This document shows positions 16,992 through 24,983 of a DNA stretch of 64,000 nucleotides, in pieces. A program made the position numbers and the translations under genes. Where the stretch lies: positions 1,178,001 to 1,242,000 of the forward strand of contig CP040678.1 of the NCBI GenBank assembly GCA_005954745.1. The letters run 5' to 3'. Every line of letters begins with the position of its first letter. Position 1 is the stretch's first letter. The notes beneath the pieces were generated by a model. It was not told where the DNA came from and did not search any database. It saw only the letters and a list, made by a program, of their open reading frames with translations. Origin of the DNA: Halostella pelagica (GTDB taxonomy: Archaea; Halobacteriota; Halobacteria; Halobacteriales; Natronoarchaeaceae).

Positions 16992-18914
16992 TTACGAAGA
17001 CTCGACGGCCTCGGGATCGACGTAGATCACTATCTCGGTCCCCGGTGACGTGAGCTCGTACGTCCGCGCCTCGTACCCGTCGGCGTGTGCCTCGACCAGA
17101 TCCGCGTCTTCGGCCCGGGCGACCACGACCGGCGGCGACTCGTTCTCGATCGTCCGGGCCAACGCGGACTCGTTGTCGACGCTCGCCGTCTCCGCGCCGT
17201 GCGCTTCGAAATACCAGGGGAGCGGCAGGCGGTGATACCAGCCGGAGTTGTCCTCGGTCTGGATTCCGTTCTCGTCGGTGGCGTTTTCGACCGGTAAGCG
17301 GGCGGCTCGGCTCTCGTTGTCCACGTGGAAGAACTCGCCGTAGTACAGCACGTCCTGGCCCTCGTTGGCTTCGATGGCAACGCCGGCGTCGTCGAGCGCC
17401 GGCCGCATCTCGCCGGCCGGCTGTCCGTACTGTACCATCGGGTTGTCCGCGGACTGGGGAGCGAGAACGCCGAAGTAGACGCCGGAGCCGGCGGCCGCGA
17501 CGATGACGGTGACGAGCAGGAGAGCGGTCAGTCCGGTGCTCACCGGGTCGTCGTCTGCGATGGCCTCCGCACCATAGCGGACGGCCGCGGCCAGACCGAC
17601 CGCGGCCGGAATCGCCAGCGGGACGACGACGTGGACCAGCGTCCACGGGGCTTTCGTCGCGCTGACGATAGGGTAGAATATCAGGCTCGCGCCGGCCCAG
17701 TATGCGCCCAGTGCGACGAGGTCTCTGGGGCCGTCTTCGGCGTAGCGGTCGGCGAGAAAGCCGACGAGAGCGAACGCCGTCACTGGCGCGGCGGCGACCA
17801 GCAGCGTTTCGCCGTAGTAGATCAGCCAGGACGTGTAGGGGTGGCTAAGCTGGACGCCGCTGATCCAGAATCCGATCCGGTCCCACGTCCCGGCCAGCGC
17901 AACGTCGACGAGCGCCGGCAACAGCGCCGGGTCGTCGAAGACGGTTCCGAGTCCGGGTTCGCCGGCCTCGGCCCCCCGAGGCGCGTAGAACAGGACCAGC
18001 AGAACGACCACCTCAACGAACGCCAGTGCGATGTGGCCGCCCCAGTAGCGAACGTCGGCGGCGTACGTCGCCACGTACTCCCTGACCTTCGACATCGGAT
18101 CCGTCGTCTGGCGGTCCGACGGGCCATCTTGAGCCGTCGCTGTCTCCGTCCCCTGCGGGTCCGTAGCGGACTCCGCCGTCTCGCCGCCGTCCGTCGATGC
18201 GGTCTCCGCGTCGCCGCCGTCGGACGGCCGGTCACCCGCTCCGCCGTCGGCCGACGGCGCGTCTCGGGACCCGTCGTCCGCGGTGTCTGCGGGTTCGGTG
18301 GCTCGTAACAGGTGGTGGTCCAGCAGCAACAGGCCGCTGCCCGCCCACGCGAGGAGATACAGTAACGCGTTCTCCTTCGTCGTCAGGCCGAGCGCGAGCG
18401 CGCCAGCGCCGGCGTAGAGGTGCCACGGGGACTTCGCATCGTACGCGCGGACGAAAAACCCTAGTGCGAACAGCATGAACGCCGCGACGAGAACGTCGTT
18501 TCGCATGAACCGCGAGTAGTACAGCAGGACCGGATTCAGCGCGAGGAAGAACCCGAACGCGACGGTCTCGACGCCGTCGAGTCGCGTCCGAAACAGCAGC
18601 GCCGCGAGCGGGAGCAGCCCGCCGACCAGCGCAACGATAAGGCGCGCGGTGAGATCAGTCGTCCCGAGCAGGCCGAAGAGGAACTCGTTGACGTGAAACA
18701 GAAACGGGCCGTGGAGCGACGGGTCGTACGTCCACGTCCCCGTGTCGCCGTACCGTAGTATCGCGTACCCGAGTCGCCCCTCGTCCCAGTGTGCGACGCG
18801 TGACCCCAGCGCGAAGAGCCGGACGGCCAGCGCGAGAACCGCGAAGCCGACGACTGCTAGAACCGTCCGGTCGCCGCGGAGGGTGCGGCCGCCGAGGGAG
18901 CGATCGTCTGCCAT
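16992..18914 (-). CDS. Agl23-type GT-C membrane protein (flippase-associated, TIGR03663-like)
   Basis: A 640-residue polytopic membrane protein resembling the GT39/GT-C-like family linked to haloarchaeal N-glycosylation and lipid-linked glycan flipping. The first extracytoplasmic loop has AHWDEGRLGYAILRYGDTG with the acidic pair expected in GT-C enzymes; about a dozen hydrophobic segments follow. A 70-residue Asp/Ser/Gly-rich cytoplasmic insert lies at about 205-275, and a soluble C-terminal domain starts near residue 480. A TATA-like AGATAAAGAG (18946-18955) precedes the start. The exact reaction is not established; assignment rests on overall resemblance. Confidence 0.75.
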   Translation of the reverse strand: MADDRSLGGRTLRGDRTVLAVVGFAVLALAVRLFALGSRVAHWDEGRLGYAILRYGDTGTWTYDPSLHGPFLFHVNEFLFGLLGTTDLTARLIVALVGGLLPLAALLFRTRLDGVETVAFGFFLALNPVLLYYSRFMRNDVLVAAFMLFALGFFVRAYDAKSPWHLYAGAGALALGLTTKENALLYLLAWAGSGLLLLDHHLLRATEPADTADDGSRDAPSADGGAGDRPSDGGDAETASTDGGETAESATDPQGTETATAQDGPSDRQTTDPMSKVREYVATYAADVRYWGGHIALAFVEVVVLLVLFYAPRGAEAGEPGLGTVFDDPALLPALVDVALAGTWDRIGFWISGVQLSHPYTSWLIYYGETLLVAAAPVTAFALVGFLADRYAEDGPRDLVALGAYWAGASLIFYPIVSATKAPWTLVHVVVPLAIPAAVGLAAAVRYGAEAIADDDPVSTGLTALLLVTVIVAAAGSGVYFGVLAPQSADNPMVQYGQPAGEMRPALDDAGVAIEANEGQDVLYYGEFFHVDNESRAARLPVENATDENGIQTEDNSGWYHRLPLPWYFEAHGAETASVDNESALARTIENESPPVVVARAEDADLVEAHADGYEARTYELTSPGTEIVIYVDPEAVESS

Positions 18915-19110
18915 CGATCCTCCCAGCGTAGCCCTGGGTTGAAACTCTTTATCTTCCGGTCCGCTAGGGACGCGTTCGTTCGAAGCTGGAACAGTACGAC
19001 GGAGAATACTTCGAATCCCCGTGCGCGTACGGAGTTGTCATCGCCGTTCCGACGACAGCGAAACTGTACGGCTGACGATGACCGTCGCCAGTCTCGCCAC
19101 GAACGGCAGT

Positions 19111-19120
19111 GCTTTTATCC
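19111..19120 (+). promoter_or_regulatory. TATA box for ribH-aminotransferase transcript
   Basis: GCTTTTATCC is centred about 28 bases before the ribH ATG at 19142, placing initiation at or next to the start codon (leaderless mRNA). This decides against the longer frame start at 19109, which would lie upstream of the transcript. Confidence 0.7.
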
Positions 19121-19141
19121 GCGGTGCTACATCCGACGAGT

Positions 19142-19549
19142 ATGGTAACGCTCGGACTGGTGGTCGCGGAGTTCAACGCTCCGGTCACCGAGAAGATGGA
19201 AGCGTCGGCCCGCGAGGCCGCTGCCGAGAGGGACGCGGAGATCGCGGAGACGATTCACGTCCCCGGCGCGTACGATACGCCGCTCGCCGCGGACCGACTG
19301 GCCCGCCGGGACGACGTGGACGGGGTCGCCGTCGTCGGCGCGATCATCACCGGAGACACCGACCACGACCAGAAGATCGCCGAGGCGTCGTACGGGCGGC
19401 TCACGGACGTGAGCCTCGACCGCGACACGCCCGTCGCTCTCGGCATCTCCGGCCCAGGAATGACGCCGGAGGAGGCCCGAGCGCGTACCGACAACGGCGC
19501 GAAAGCGGTCGAGAGCGCCGTTCAACTCGCCGAGGAGCTACAACCATGA
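19142..19549 (+). CDS. ribH: 6,7-dimethyl-8-ribityllumazine synthase
   Basis: Penultimate enzyme of riboflavin synthesis, condensing ribitylamino-uracil with dihydroxybutanone phosphate; usually assembles as an icosahedral or pentameric particle. At 135 residues it has the short archaeal length. Motifs are VAEFNAPVTEKM (substrate loop), VPGAYDTPLAADRL, and GAIITGDTDHDQKI with the catalytic His region. The stop overlaps the next ATG (ATGA). ribL, for FAD formation, lies nearby at 23923-24351 but on the other strand. Confidence 0.95.
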   Translation: MVTLGLVVAEFNAPVTEKMEASAREAAAERDAEIAETIHVPGAYDTPLAADRLARRDDVDGVAVVGAIITGDTDHDQKIAEASYGRLTDVSLDRDTPVALGISGPGMTPEEARARTDNGAKAVESAVQLAEELQP

Positions 19550-20697
19550 GCATGGATTTCGCAGACCGCGTCGAACGAGTCGAACCGAGCGCGACGCTCG
19601 CCATCAGCAACAAGGCCTCCAAGCTGGAGGCCGAGGGCGTCGACGTCGTGGACCTGAGCGTCGGAGAACCGGACTTCGACACACCGGAAAACATCCTACA
19701 GGCCGGCAAGGACGCGATGGACGCGGGCCACACCGGCTACACGACATCGAACGGCATTCCCGCACTCCGCGACGCCATCGCGGAGTACCTCCAGGAGGAC
19801 TGCGGCCTCCACTACGAGCGCGAGAACGTCATCGTCACGCCCGGCGGGAAGCAGGCGCTGTTCGAGACGTTCCAGGCCCTTATCGACGATGGGGACGAGG
19901 TCGTTCTGCTGGACCCGGCGTGGGTGTCCTACGAGGCGATGGTGAAGCTCTCGAACGGCAGCGTCTCCCGCGTCGACACTGCCGCCCACGACTTCCAGTT
20001 AGAGCCCGCACTGGACGACCTCGAAGCGACCGTCTCCGACGAGACGGAACTGCTCGTCGTCAACTCGCCGGGCAACCCCCACGGTGCGGTGTACTCCGAC
20101 GAGGCGATGGAGGGGGTCCGCGACCTGGCCGTCGAACACGACATCACCGTGATCTCCGACGAGATCTACCGCGAGATCACCTACGGCCCGGAGCCGACCA
20201 GCCTGGGGACGCTCGACGGCATGGCCGAGCGCACGGTCACTGTCAACGGCTTCTCCAAGGCCTACTCGATGACCGGATGGCGGCTGGGCTACGTCGCCGC
20301 GCCCGAGGAGCTTATCGACCAGGCCGGAAAGCTCCACTCTCACTCGGTCTCCTGCGCCGTCAACTTCGTCCAGCACGCCGGTGTCGAGGCCATCCGGAAC
20401 ACGGACGAGGCGATCGCCGAAATGGCCGAGGCGTTCGAGGAGCGCCGCGACATGCTCGTCGACCTCCTCGCCGACCACGGCGTCGACGTCGCCGTCCCCG
20501 ACGGCGCGTTCTACATGATGCTGCCCGTCGATGACGACGACATCGCGTGGTGCGAGGACGCCATCGAGGACGCCCACGTCGCCACCGTTCCGGGGAGCGC
20601 ATTCGGGACGCCAGGCTACGCTCGCATCTCCTATGCGGCCAGCAAGGAGCGCCTCCGAGAAGCCGTCGACCGTCTCGCCGAGGAAGGCTACCTCTAA
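19546..20697 (+). CDS. Class I/II pyridoxal-phosphate aminotransferase (aspartate aminotransferase-like)
   Basis: A 383-residue fold-type I aminotransferase. Seen are LSVGEPDFDTP near the N terminus, VTPGGKQALFETFQ, NSPGNPHGAVYSDE, SDEIYREITYG, and the PLP-Schiff-base Lys in NGFSKAYSMTGWRLGYV; Arg in GYARISYA near the C terminus would bind the substrate carboxylate. The ATG at 19546 is fixed by the ATGA overlap with ribH. The amino-acid substrate cannot be read from sequence; aspartate or aromatic amino acids are typical for this subgroup. Coupling to ribH is unusual functionally and may be operon coincidence. Confidence 0.92.
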   Translation: MSMDFADRVERVEPSATLAISNKASKLEAEGVDVVDLSVGEPDFDTPENILQAGKDAMDAGHTGYTTSNGIPALRDAIAEYLQEDCGLHYERENVIVTPGGKQALFETFQALIDDGDEVVLLDPAWVSYEAMVKLSNGSVSRVDTAAHDFQLEPALDDLEATVSDETELLVVNSPGNPHGAVYSDEAMEGVRDLAVEHDITVISDEIYREITYGPEPTSLGTLDGMAERTVTVNGFSKAYSMTGWRLGYVAAPEELIDQAGKLHSHSVSCAVNFVQHAGVEAIRNTDEAIAEMAEAFEERRDMLVDLLADHGVDVAVPDGAFYMMLPVDDDDIAWCEDAIEDAHVATVPGSAFGTPGYARISYAASKERLREAVDRLAEEGYL

Positions 20698-20781
20698 CGC
20701 CCTTTAGCGCTTTTTCCTCCCTCGAACCCATCCCACTCCGGCGAGCAGTCCCGCGACCGCCCCCATCGGGTCGAAGCCCGA
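20698..20781. terminator. Convergent intergenic region with a T-tract
   Basis: A TTTTT run at 20711-20715 follows the aminotransferase stop by 14 bases and is preceded by GC-rich sequence; archaeal transcription often ends at such U-tracts. The opposing sugar dehydrogenase gene ends at 20782. Confidence 0.35.
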
Positions 20782-22290
20782 CTATCCGCCGGACGCGGAA
20801 CCCCCGTCGGCGTCTCCCGCCTCCGTCTCCTCGTCCCCTGTCGTTTCTCCACCGTCCGACGACGCCCCGTCACCCTCTGCCGAGTCGATCCGGTACACCA
20901 CGCCGCTTTCGCCGTCCGGCGCGAGTTGCCGGGTCGTCAGGACGTAGAGGCGACCGTCGCGGTCGCGGCCGAACGAGAGGACGAACCGCTCCAGCGGCCC
21001 GTCCGCCGGTACCAGTCGCTTCATCGACCACTGCCCGCCGTCGTCCGGCGGCGTCGCGGCGAACAGCGACCCCGAAGGCTCGCCGAACGAGGCGCTGAAA
21101 TCGCCGAACACGTACGTCCCCTCCAGTTCGGGAACGTGGTCAGTCTCGGCGACGTGTCCGCCCACGACGGAACTGCCGATCCGCTCGCCCGCCGCTTGAT
21201 GTGGGTACTCGATTATCGGGTCGACCAGCGTCTCGCCGCCGCGGACATCCTCGGGCGTCTCGTCCGGGCAGTCCTCGGGCGGATCGCCGGGACTGTCGGG
21301 GCTGAAACACCGGCTTCCCTCCCGGACGTTCCAGCCGTAGTTGCCGCCTCGCTCGACGAGGTTCACCTCCTCGAACTGTTCCTGGCCGGCGTCCGCGACG
21401 AACAGGCGGCCGTCGCCGTCGAACGAGAACCGCCACGGGTTACGAAGCCCCCACGCGAAATATTCGTCCAGTCCGTCCTCGCCGACGAGGGGGTTGTCGT
21501 CGGGAATCGCGTACGGGGCGTCGTCCTCGCCGGCAGCGTCGGCGTCGTCGCCGCCGACTCCCGAGACGCGTAGCGCCTCGCTGTCGACATCGATCCGCAG
21601 TATCCCGCCCAGCAGGGTCTCCGTCACGTCCTGGCCGTTGCCGCCGGCGTTCTCGTCGTACCAGTCGTCGACGTGTCCCGTCCCGACGTCGTTCGCACCG
21701 CCGCCGTCCCCCGTCGCGACGTAGAGGAACCCGTCGGACCCGAACGCCACTGCGCCGGCGTTGTGGTTGCGTTGCGGTTGCGGGATCTCTAGCACCGTCC
21801 GCTCGCTCTCCGAGTCGGCCACTTTGCGGTTCTCGTCGGCCCGGAACTCCGAGAGGACGAACGTGTGGCTGTACTCCTCAGGTGTCCCCTCCCGCGGCGG
21901 CGCGCTGTACCTGACGAACAGGCGGCCGTTCTCGGCGAAGTTCGGATGAAACGCCAGTCCCAGCAGACCCCGCTCACCGAAGCCGGTTATCTCGTCGCGC
22001 AGGTCCAGAAACGGTTCTTCGCGGAGCCCGTCCGGGCCGTGTACGCGAACCAGACCGATCTGGTCCGCGACGAAGCGACGGTCGCGGTCCTCGTCCGCGA
22101 CGGCGAATCCGACGGGCGCTGTCAGGCCCTCTGCGACCGGTTCGAGCGCGACGGTCGGTCCCTTGGGTATCGGGCCGTTTTCCTGCGGGCTTCCGAAGTC
22201 CGGGAGGGAGCTACATCCGGCCAGCGGCCCGCCAGCGCCTGCGAACGCGAGGCCACGGAGGAGGGACCGACGGGTCGGTCTCGGAGCCAT
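20782..22290 (-). CDS. Tat-exported lipoprotein, PQQ-type (soluble) aldose dehydrogenase family
   Basis: Predicted secreted, lipid-anchored beta-propeller sugar dehydrogenase of 502 residues. The N terminus TRRSLLRGLAFAGAGG with lipobox LAGC (Cys25) is a twin-arginine lipoprotein signal. The catalytic propeller (about 45-460) shows GERGLLGLAFHPNFAENG, the family's NHNAGAVAFGSDGFLYVATGDGG, FAWGLRNPWRFSFD and GGNYGWNVREG, all characteristic of the GSDH/Asd group. The last 35 residues are Asp/Glu/Gly-rich. Whether it binds PQQ, and which sugar it oxidises, is unknown. A TATA-like GCTAAAGCAC (22317-22326) precedes the ATG. Confidence 0.9.
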   Translation of the reverse strand: MAPRPTRRSLLRGLAFAGAGGPLAGCSSLPDFGSPQENGPIPKGPTVALEPVAEGLTAPVGFAVADEDRDRRFVADQIGLVRVHGPDGLREEPFLDLRDEITGFGERGLLGLAFHPNFAENGRLFVRYSAPPREGTPEEYSHTFVLSEFRADENRKVADSESERTVLEIPQPQRNHNAGAVAFGSDGFLYVATGDGGGANDVGTGHVDDWYDENAGGNGQDVTETLLGGILRIDVDSEALRVSGVGGDDADAAGEDDAPYAIPDDNPLVGEDGLDEYFAWGLRNPWRFSFDGDGRLFVADAGQEQFEEVNLVERGGNYGWNVREGSRCFSPDSPGDPPEDCPDETPEDVRGGETLVDPIIEYPHQAAGERIGSSVVGGHVAETDHVPELEGTYVFGDFSASFGEPSGSLFAATPPDDGGQWSMKRLVPADGPLERFVLSFGRDRDGRLYVLTTRQLAPDGESGVVYRIDSAEGDGASSDGGETTGDEETEAGDADGGSASGG

Positions 22291-22337
22291 ACCTGCGCTT
22301 CGACGGCCAGGCAGTTGTGCTTTAGCCGCAGTGCGAG

Positions 22338-23042
22338 TTACGGTCTGCGCTCCCGAAGAACCGGTATCTCGGCTATCTTCTCCTCGTCGAGCGTCTCCCA
22401 GTCGATCCCCGCAGGCCGGACGTTCTCGCCGGTCGTTTCGACCGTTCGCTCCGGCGTCACGACGTAGTCCATCGGTACGTCGTGCGCCGAGGTCGGCAGG
22501 GGACCGTCAGCGACCTGAATCTCGTGGACGGTGGTGGCGACGGCCGTCGACGCGTCGACAAGTCCCACCTCTCGGAGGAGGGCGAACTCCAGGTCGCTGT
22601 ACCCCTCGCCTTTCCCGATGCGCGCGCCGCGGTCGTCGACGACGACGCTCCCGCTCACGATGAAGTCAATACACTCCATCTCGTCCGGCCCGACCTGCAC
22701 GCCGAGTTCCGACGAACCCGAAATCGTCGTCGCCGTGTCGTAGTCGTCGATGCAGTCGGGGTCGAGTTCGAGGAAACACTTCTCGTCGCGCAGGCGTGGG
22801 ACCGCCATGTACACCGTCTTGCCCGCCTCGAGGGCGCGCCGGCGGACGGGGCGCTGGGGAGAGTCGGGATTGGCCTTGACGGCGTCGGCGGCCTGCCACA
22901 CGTCCAGTTCAGCCAGGCGCGCTGCCGCCTCGTCAGCGCCGGCGAAGTTCGGAATGCGGCCGTGGGGCGGAAACGGAAAGCGCGCGTCCCCGCTCTCCTC
23001 GAGTCCGTCCCACGTCCGCTCGCGGAGTTCCTGCTTGTCCAT
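22338..23042 (-). CDS. 5-formyltetrahydrofolate cyclo-ligase family protein
   Basis: Probable 5-formyl-THF cyclo-ligase (234 residues), which converts 5-formyl-THF to 5,10-methenyl-THF with ATP. It begins KQELRERTWDGLEESG, has the substrate/ATP region VKANPDSPQRPVRRRAL, and the conserved RIGKGEGYSDLEFALL (equivalent to the G-x-G-x-G-Y-Y-D/S loop), then TTVHEIQV and HDVPMDYVVTPERTV. Residue spacing matches the archaeal and eukaryotic MTHFSD-like branch. It is the second member of a short minus-strand series. Confidence 0.88.
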   Translation of the reverse strand: MDKQELRERTWDGLEESGDARFPFPPHGRIPNFAGADEAAARLAELDVWQAADAVKANPDSPQRPVRRRALEAGKTVYMAVPRLRDEKCFLELDPDCIDDYDTATTISGSSELGVQVGPDEMECIDFIVSGSVVVDDRGARIGKGEGYSDLEFALLREVGLVDASTAVATTVHEIQVADGPLPTSAHDVPMDYVVTPERTVETTGENVRPAGIDWETLDEEKIAEIPVLRERRP

Positions 23043-23099
23043 ACAGAAGCGTTCAGAGGGCGGCCCCGTATCTCTGTCGTCACGGTGACGGGTCGTCTG

Positions 23100-23831
23100 T
23101 CACTCCGGCGGCGCTGTCCGCTCCGCGGCGTCGGCGAGTACGTCGAGAAACGCGGGGTCGTACGTCTCGTCGACGTGGTTCACGTTCCACAGGCCGGACG
23201 TACGGATCGCGTGGCTTCGGCTGTCCCGCCCGAGCCACCGGTCGTTGCGGGGATCTATCGTCTCCGTTCCGACGTTGCTGACGAGCGCTATCGCGTTGCG
23301 TTCGACGAACGCGCGGTCGCTGTCCGGTCCCGGTTCGTCGTCCAGGTCGACCCAGAGAAACGGCTGTTCGCGGATGTACGCGCTAACTCGGCGTTCGAGA
23401 ACGTACTCCTCGTCGCGGACCGCGTCGCGGTCCCGTCCGATACCGGCCCAGCGCGCGTCCCACGAGGGGTAGTCCTCGCGGAGACCGTACCGCTCGATGA
23501 TCGCTTCGCCGACGCGCTTGCGGTACACCGACCCGCGGTGGTTCCCGCCGTGGGGATGGCCGCTACTGCGAGCGCCCGTCCCGTAATGCTGTTTCAGCCG
23601 GTCCCACAGCGTCGTCCCGCTTCCGGCAGAGACAGCGTGGGTCCCGACGCGGGTCAACCGCCGCTGGTCCCCCGCTTCTCGGCGCTCGCCCGGTTCGAAG
23701 AAGAAGTAGACGCCGCGGTCGGGCCAGTCCATACGGCCGTGACAGTCCTTCAGTTTCCGCGCTCCACCGACCGCCGCCTCGACTCGGTCGAGGCTATCGT
23801 AGAACCGGTCGAGGTCGTCGCGTCGTGTCAT
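23100..23831 (-). CDS. GIY-YIG-like domain protein
   Basis: A 243-residue protein from the ATG at 23831. Residues about 40-130 resemble a GIY-YIG nuclease fold: GVYFFFEPGE stands for the GIY strand, RLTRVGTHAV for the YIG strand, and LWDRLKQHYGT supplies the usual Arg-bearing helix, followed by GGNHRGSVYRKRVG. The C-terminal half (ERRVSAYIREQPFLWVDLDD onwards) is unrecognised. It could be a structure-specific endonuclease or an inactive relative. An upstream ATG at 23903 adds 24 residues without family likeness. It stands 91 bases after ribL on the same strand. Confidence 0.6.
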   Translation of the reverse strand: MTRRDDLDRFYDSLDRVEAAVGGARKLKDCHGRMDWPDRGVYFFFEPGERREAGDQRRLTRVGTHAVSAGSGTTLWDRLKQHYGTGARSSGHPHGGNHRGSVYRKRVGEAIIERYGLREDYPSWDARWAGIGRDRDAVRDEEYVLERRVSAYIREQPFLWVDLDDEPGPDSDRAFVERNAIALVSNVGTETIDPRNDRWLGRDSRSHAIRTSGLWNVNHVDETYDPAFLDVLADAAERTAPPE

Positions 23832-23922
23832 CCGGCCGAGGCTGAGCTCGCTAGGCACTAAGTAGTATCCCAACTCGTCGGGACATCGAAGTCCCGCGTC
23901 CACCCACGCGACTGCACCGCCG

Positions 23923-24351
23923 TCACCCGCGTTCGTTCAGGATCCGCTCGATTATCCGACCCGTCGAGAGGAGTTCGCCCTCGAACCGTGGCTCCCGCGC
24001 AGACGCGCGCTTGACCTCGCAGTCGATCCCCCGCCGTCGCAGTTCGTCCTCGATAGCCGCCTCGTCGTGGTGCTGGTCGTGGCCGAGCACGATGTAGTCG
24101 GGAGCTATCTCTTCGATGGGGACGAAGATGTCCTCGCGATGGCCCAGACGGGCGCTGTCGACGACTTCGAGAGCGTCGACCATGTCCCGGCGCTGGCGGT
24201 CCGGCAGAATCGGTTTCGCCTTGTGCGTCACGTTCTCACGTCGGGCGACGATCACCTGTAGTTCGTCGCCCAGTTCCGCCGCCTCCTGCAGGTAGTGAAC
24301 GTGACCGGGGTGTAGTACGTCGAACGTCCCCTGTGCGATAACTGTTGTCAT
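23923..24351 (-). CDS. ribL: FAD synthase (archaeal cytidylyltransferase-like)
   Basis: Adenylates FMN to FAD; archaeal RibL type of 142 residues. The nucleotidyltransferase motif [14 protein letters not shown] (residues 8-21, with HPGH at 14-17) and the second motif [12 protein letters not shown] near the C terminus are clear, as is [15 protein letters not shown] with the conserved Lys residues. The ATG follows the JAMM gene stop by two bases, so both are probably cotranscribed. Two Cys are not visible where methanogen RibL has redox cysteines (only one Cys, in GIDCEVKR), a difference worth noting. Confidence 0.92.
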   Translation of the reverse strand: MTTVIAQGTFDVLHPGHVHYLQEAAELGDELQVIVARRENVTHKAKPILPDRQRRDMVDALEVVDSARLGHREDIFVPIEEIAPDYIVLGHDQHHDEAAIEDELRRRGIDCEVKRASAREPRFEGELLSTGRIIERILNERG

Positions 24352-24353
24352 AT

Positions 24354-24872
24354 TTATCGTCGTCGGCGTTCGTCGTCGCGGCGCAGTTCGTCGTCGATGT
24401 CCATCTGGGTGAAATCGAAGAAGTCCTCGGCGTCGGGAACCCTGACGTCGACGACCTCCAGGTCTCGCGGGTCGCCGTTCCGGTCGAAGGCTTGCCAGTC
24501 AGTCCGGCCGTACGGCGCGCCGATGATGATGTGAACGTCGCCAGAGCCGAACGTCCGAAGGTCAGCATCGCTCGGGCGCAAAACGCCGTTGGGGTGCGAG
24601 TGGACTGACCCGATCGATTTGACGTCGTTCGGTTTCATGCTCGTCTTGACGGTCGCGCTGACGCTGTTCGATTCCGTGCCCGGGATCACGATGACGTCCG
24701 TGATGACGGTTCCGTCCCGGTTCAGCCCCAGTTCCCTGGCGTCGGTGCCGCGGAGAAATCCCATGTACTCGTCCGGGTGTGAGTCCTCCGAGGATTCGAG
24801 GACGAACTCCAGCGTCTCCTCGGCGATCCCCAGAATCTCGCCCGACCGGAACAACGACCCGAACAGGCCCAT
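24354..24872 (-). CDS. JAMM/JAB1 zinc metalloprotease (desampylase-like)
   Basis: A 172-residue single-domain JAB1/MPN protein. The complete JAMM signature is present: Glu35 in HPDEYMGF, His91 and His93 in SVHSHPNG, and Ser101-x-x-Asp104 in PSDAD. In Haloferax a protein of this type removes the ubiquitin-like SAMP modifiers; here that role is inferred from family alone. Start ATG 24872 is about 28 bases after a TATA-like GTTTAGCATC (24895-24904). Divergent from the RecJ-like gene and upstream of ribL. Confidence 0.88.
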   Translation of the reverse strand: MGLFGSLFRSGEILGIAEETLEFVLESSEDSHPDEYMGFLRGTDARELGLNRDGTVITDVIVIPGTESNSVSATVKTSMKPNDVKSIGSVHSHPNGVLRPSDADLRTFGSGDVHIIIGAPYGRTDWQAFDRNGDPRDLEVVDVRVPDAEDFFDFTQMDIDDELRRDDERRRR

Positions 24873-24983
24873 GTCCCTGACTCGGGGATTCCGGATGCTA
24901 AACGTTCCGGATGCGGGCCGGCCACGGGGATGCCGTGCGTCTTAACAAGCGTTAAACCCGGGCCCGCCGAAACGGCAAACAAG

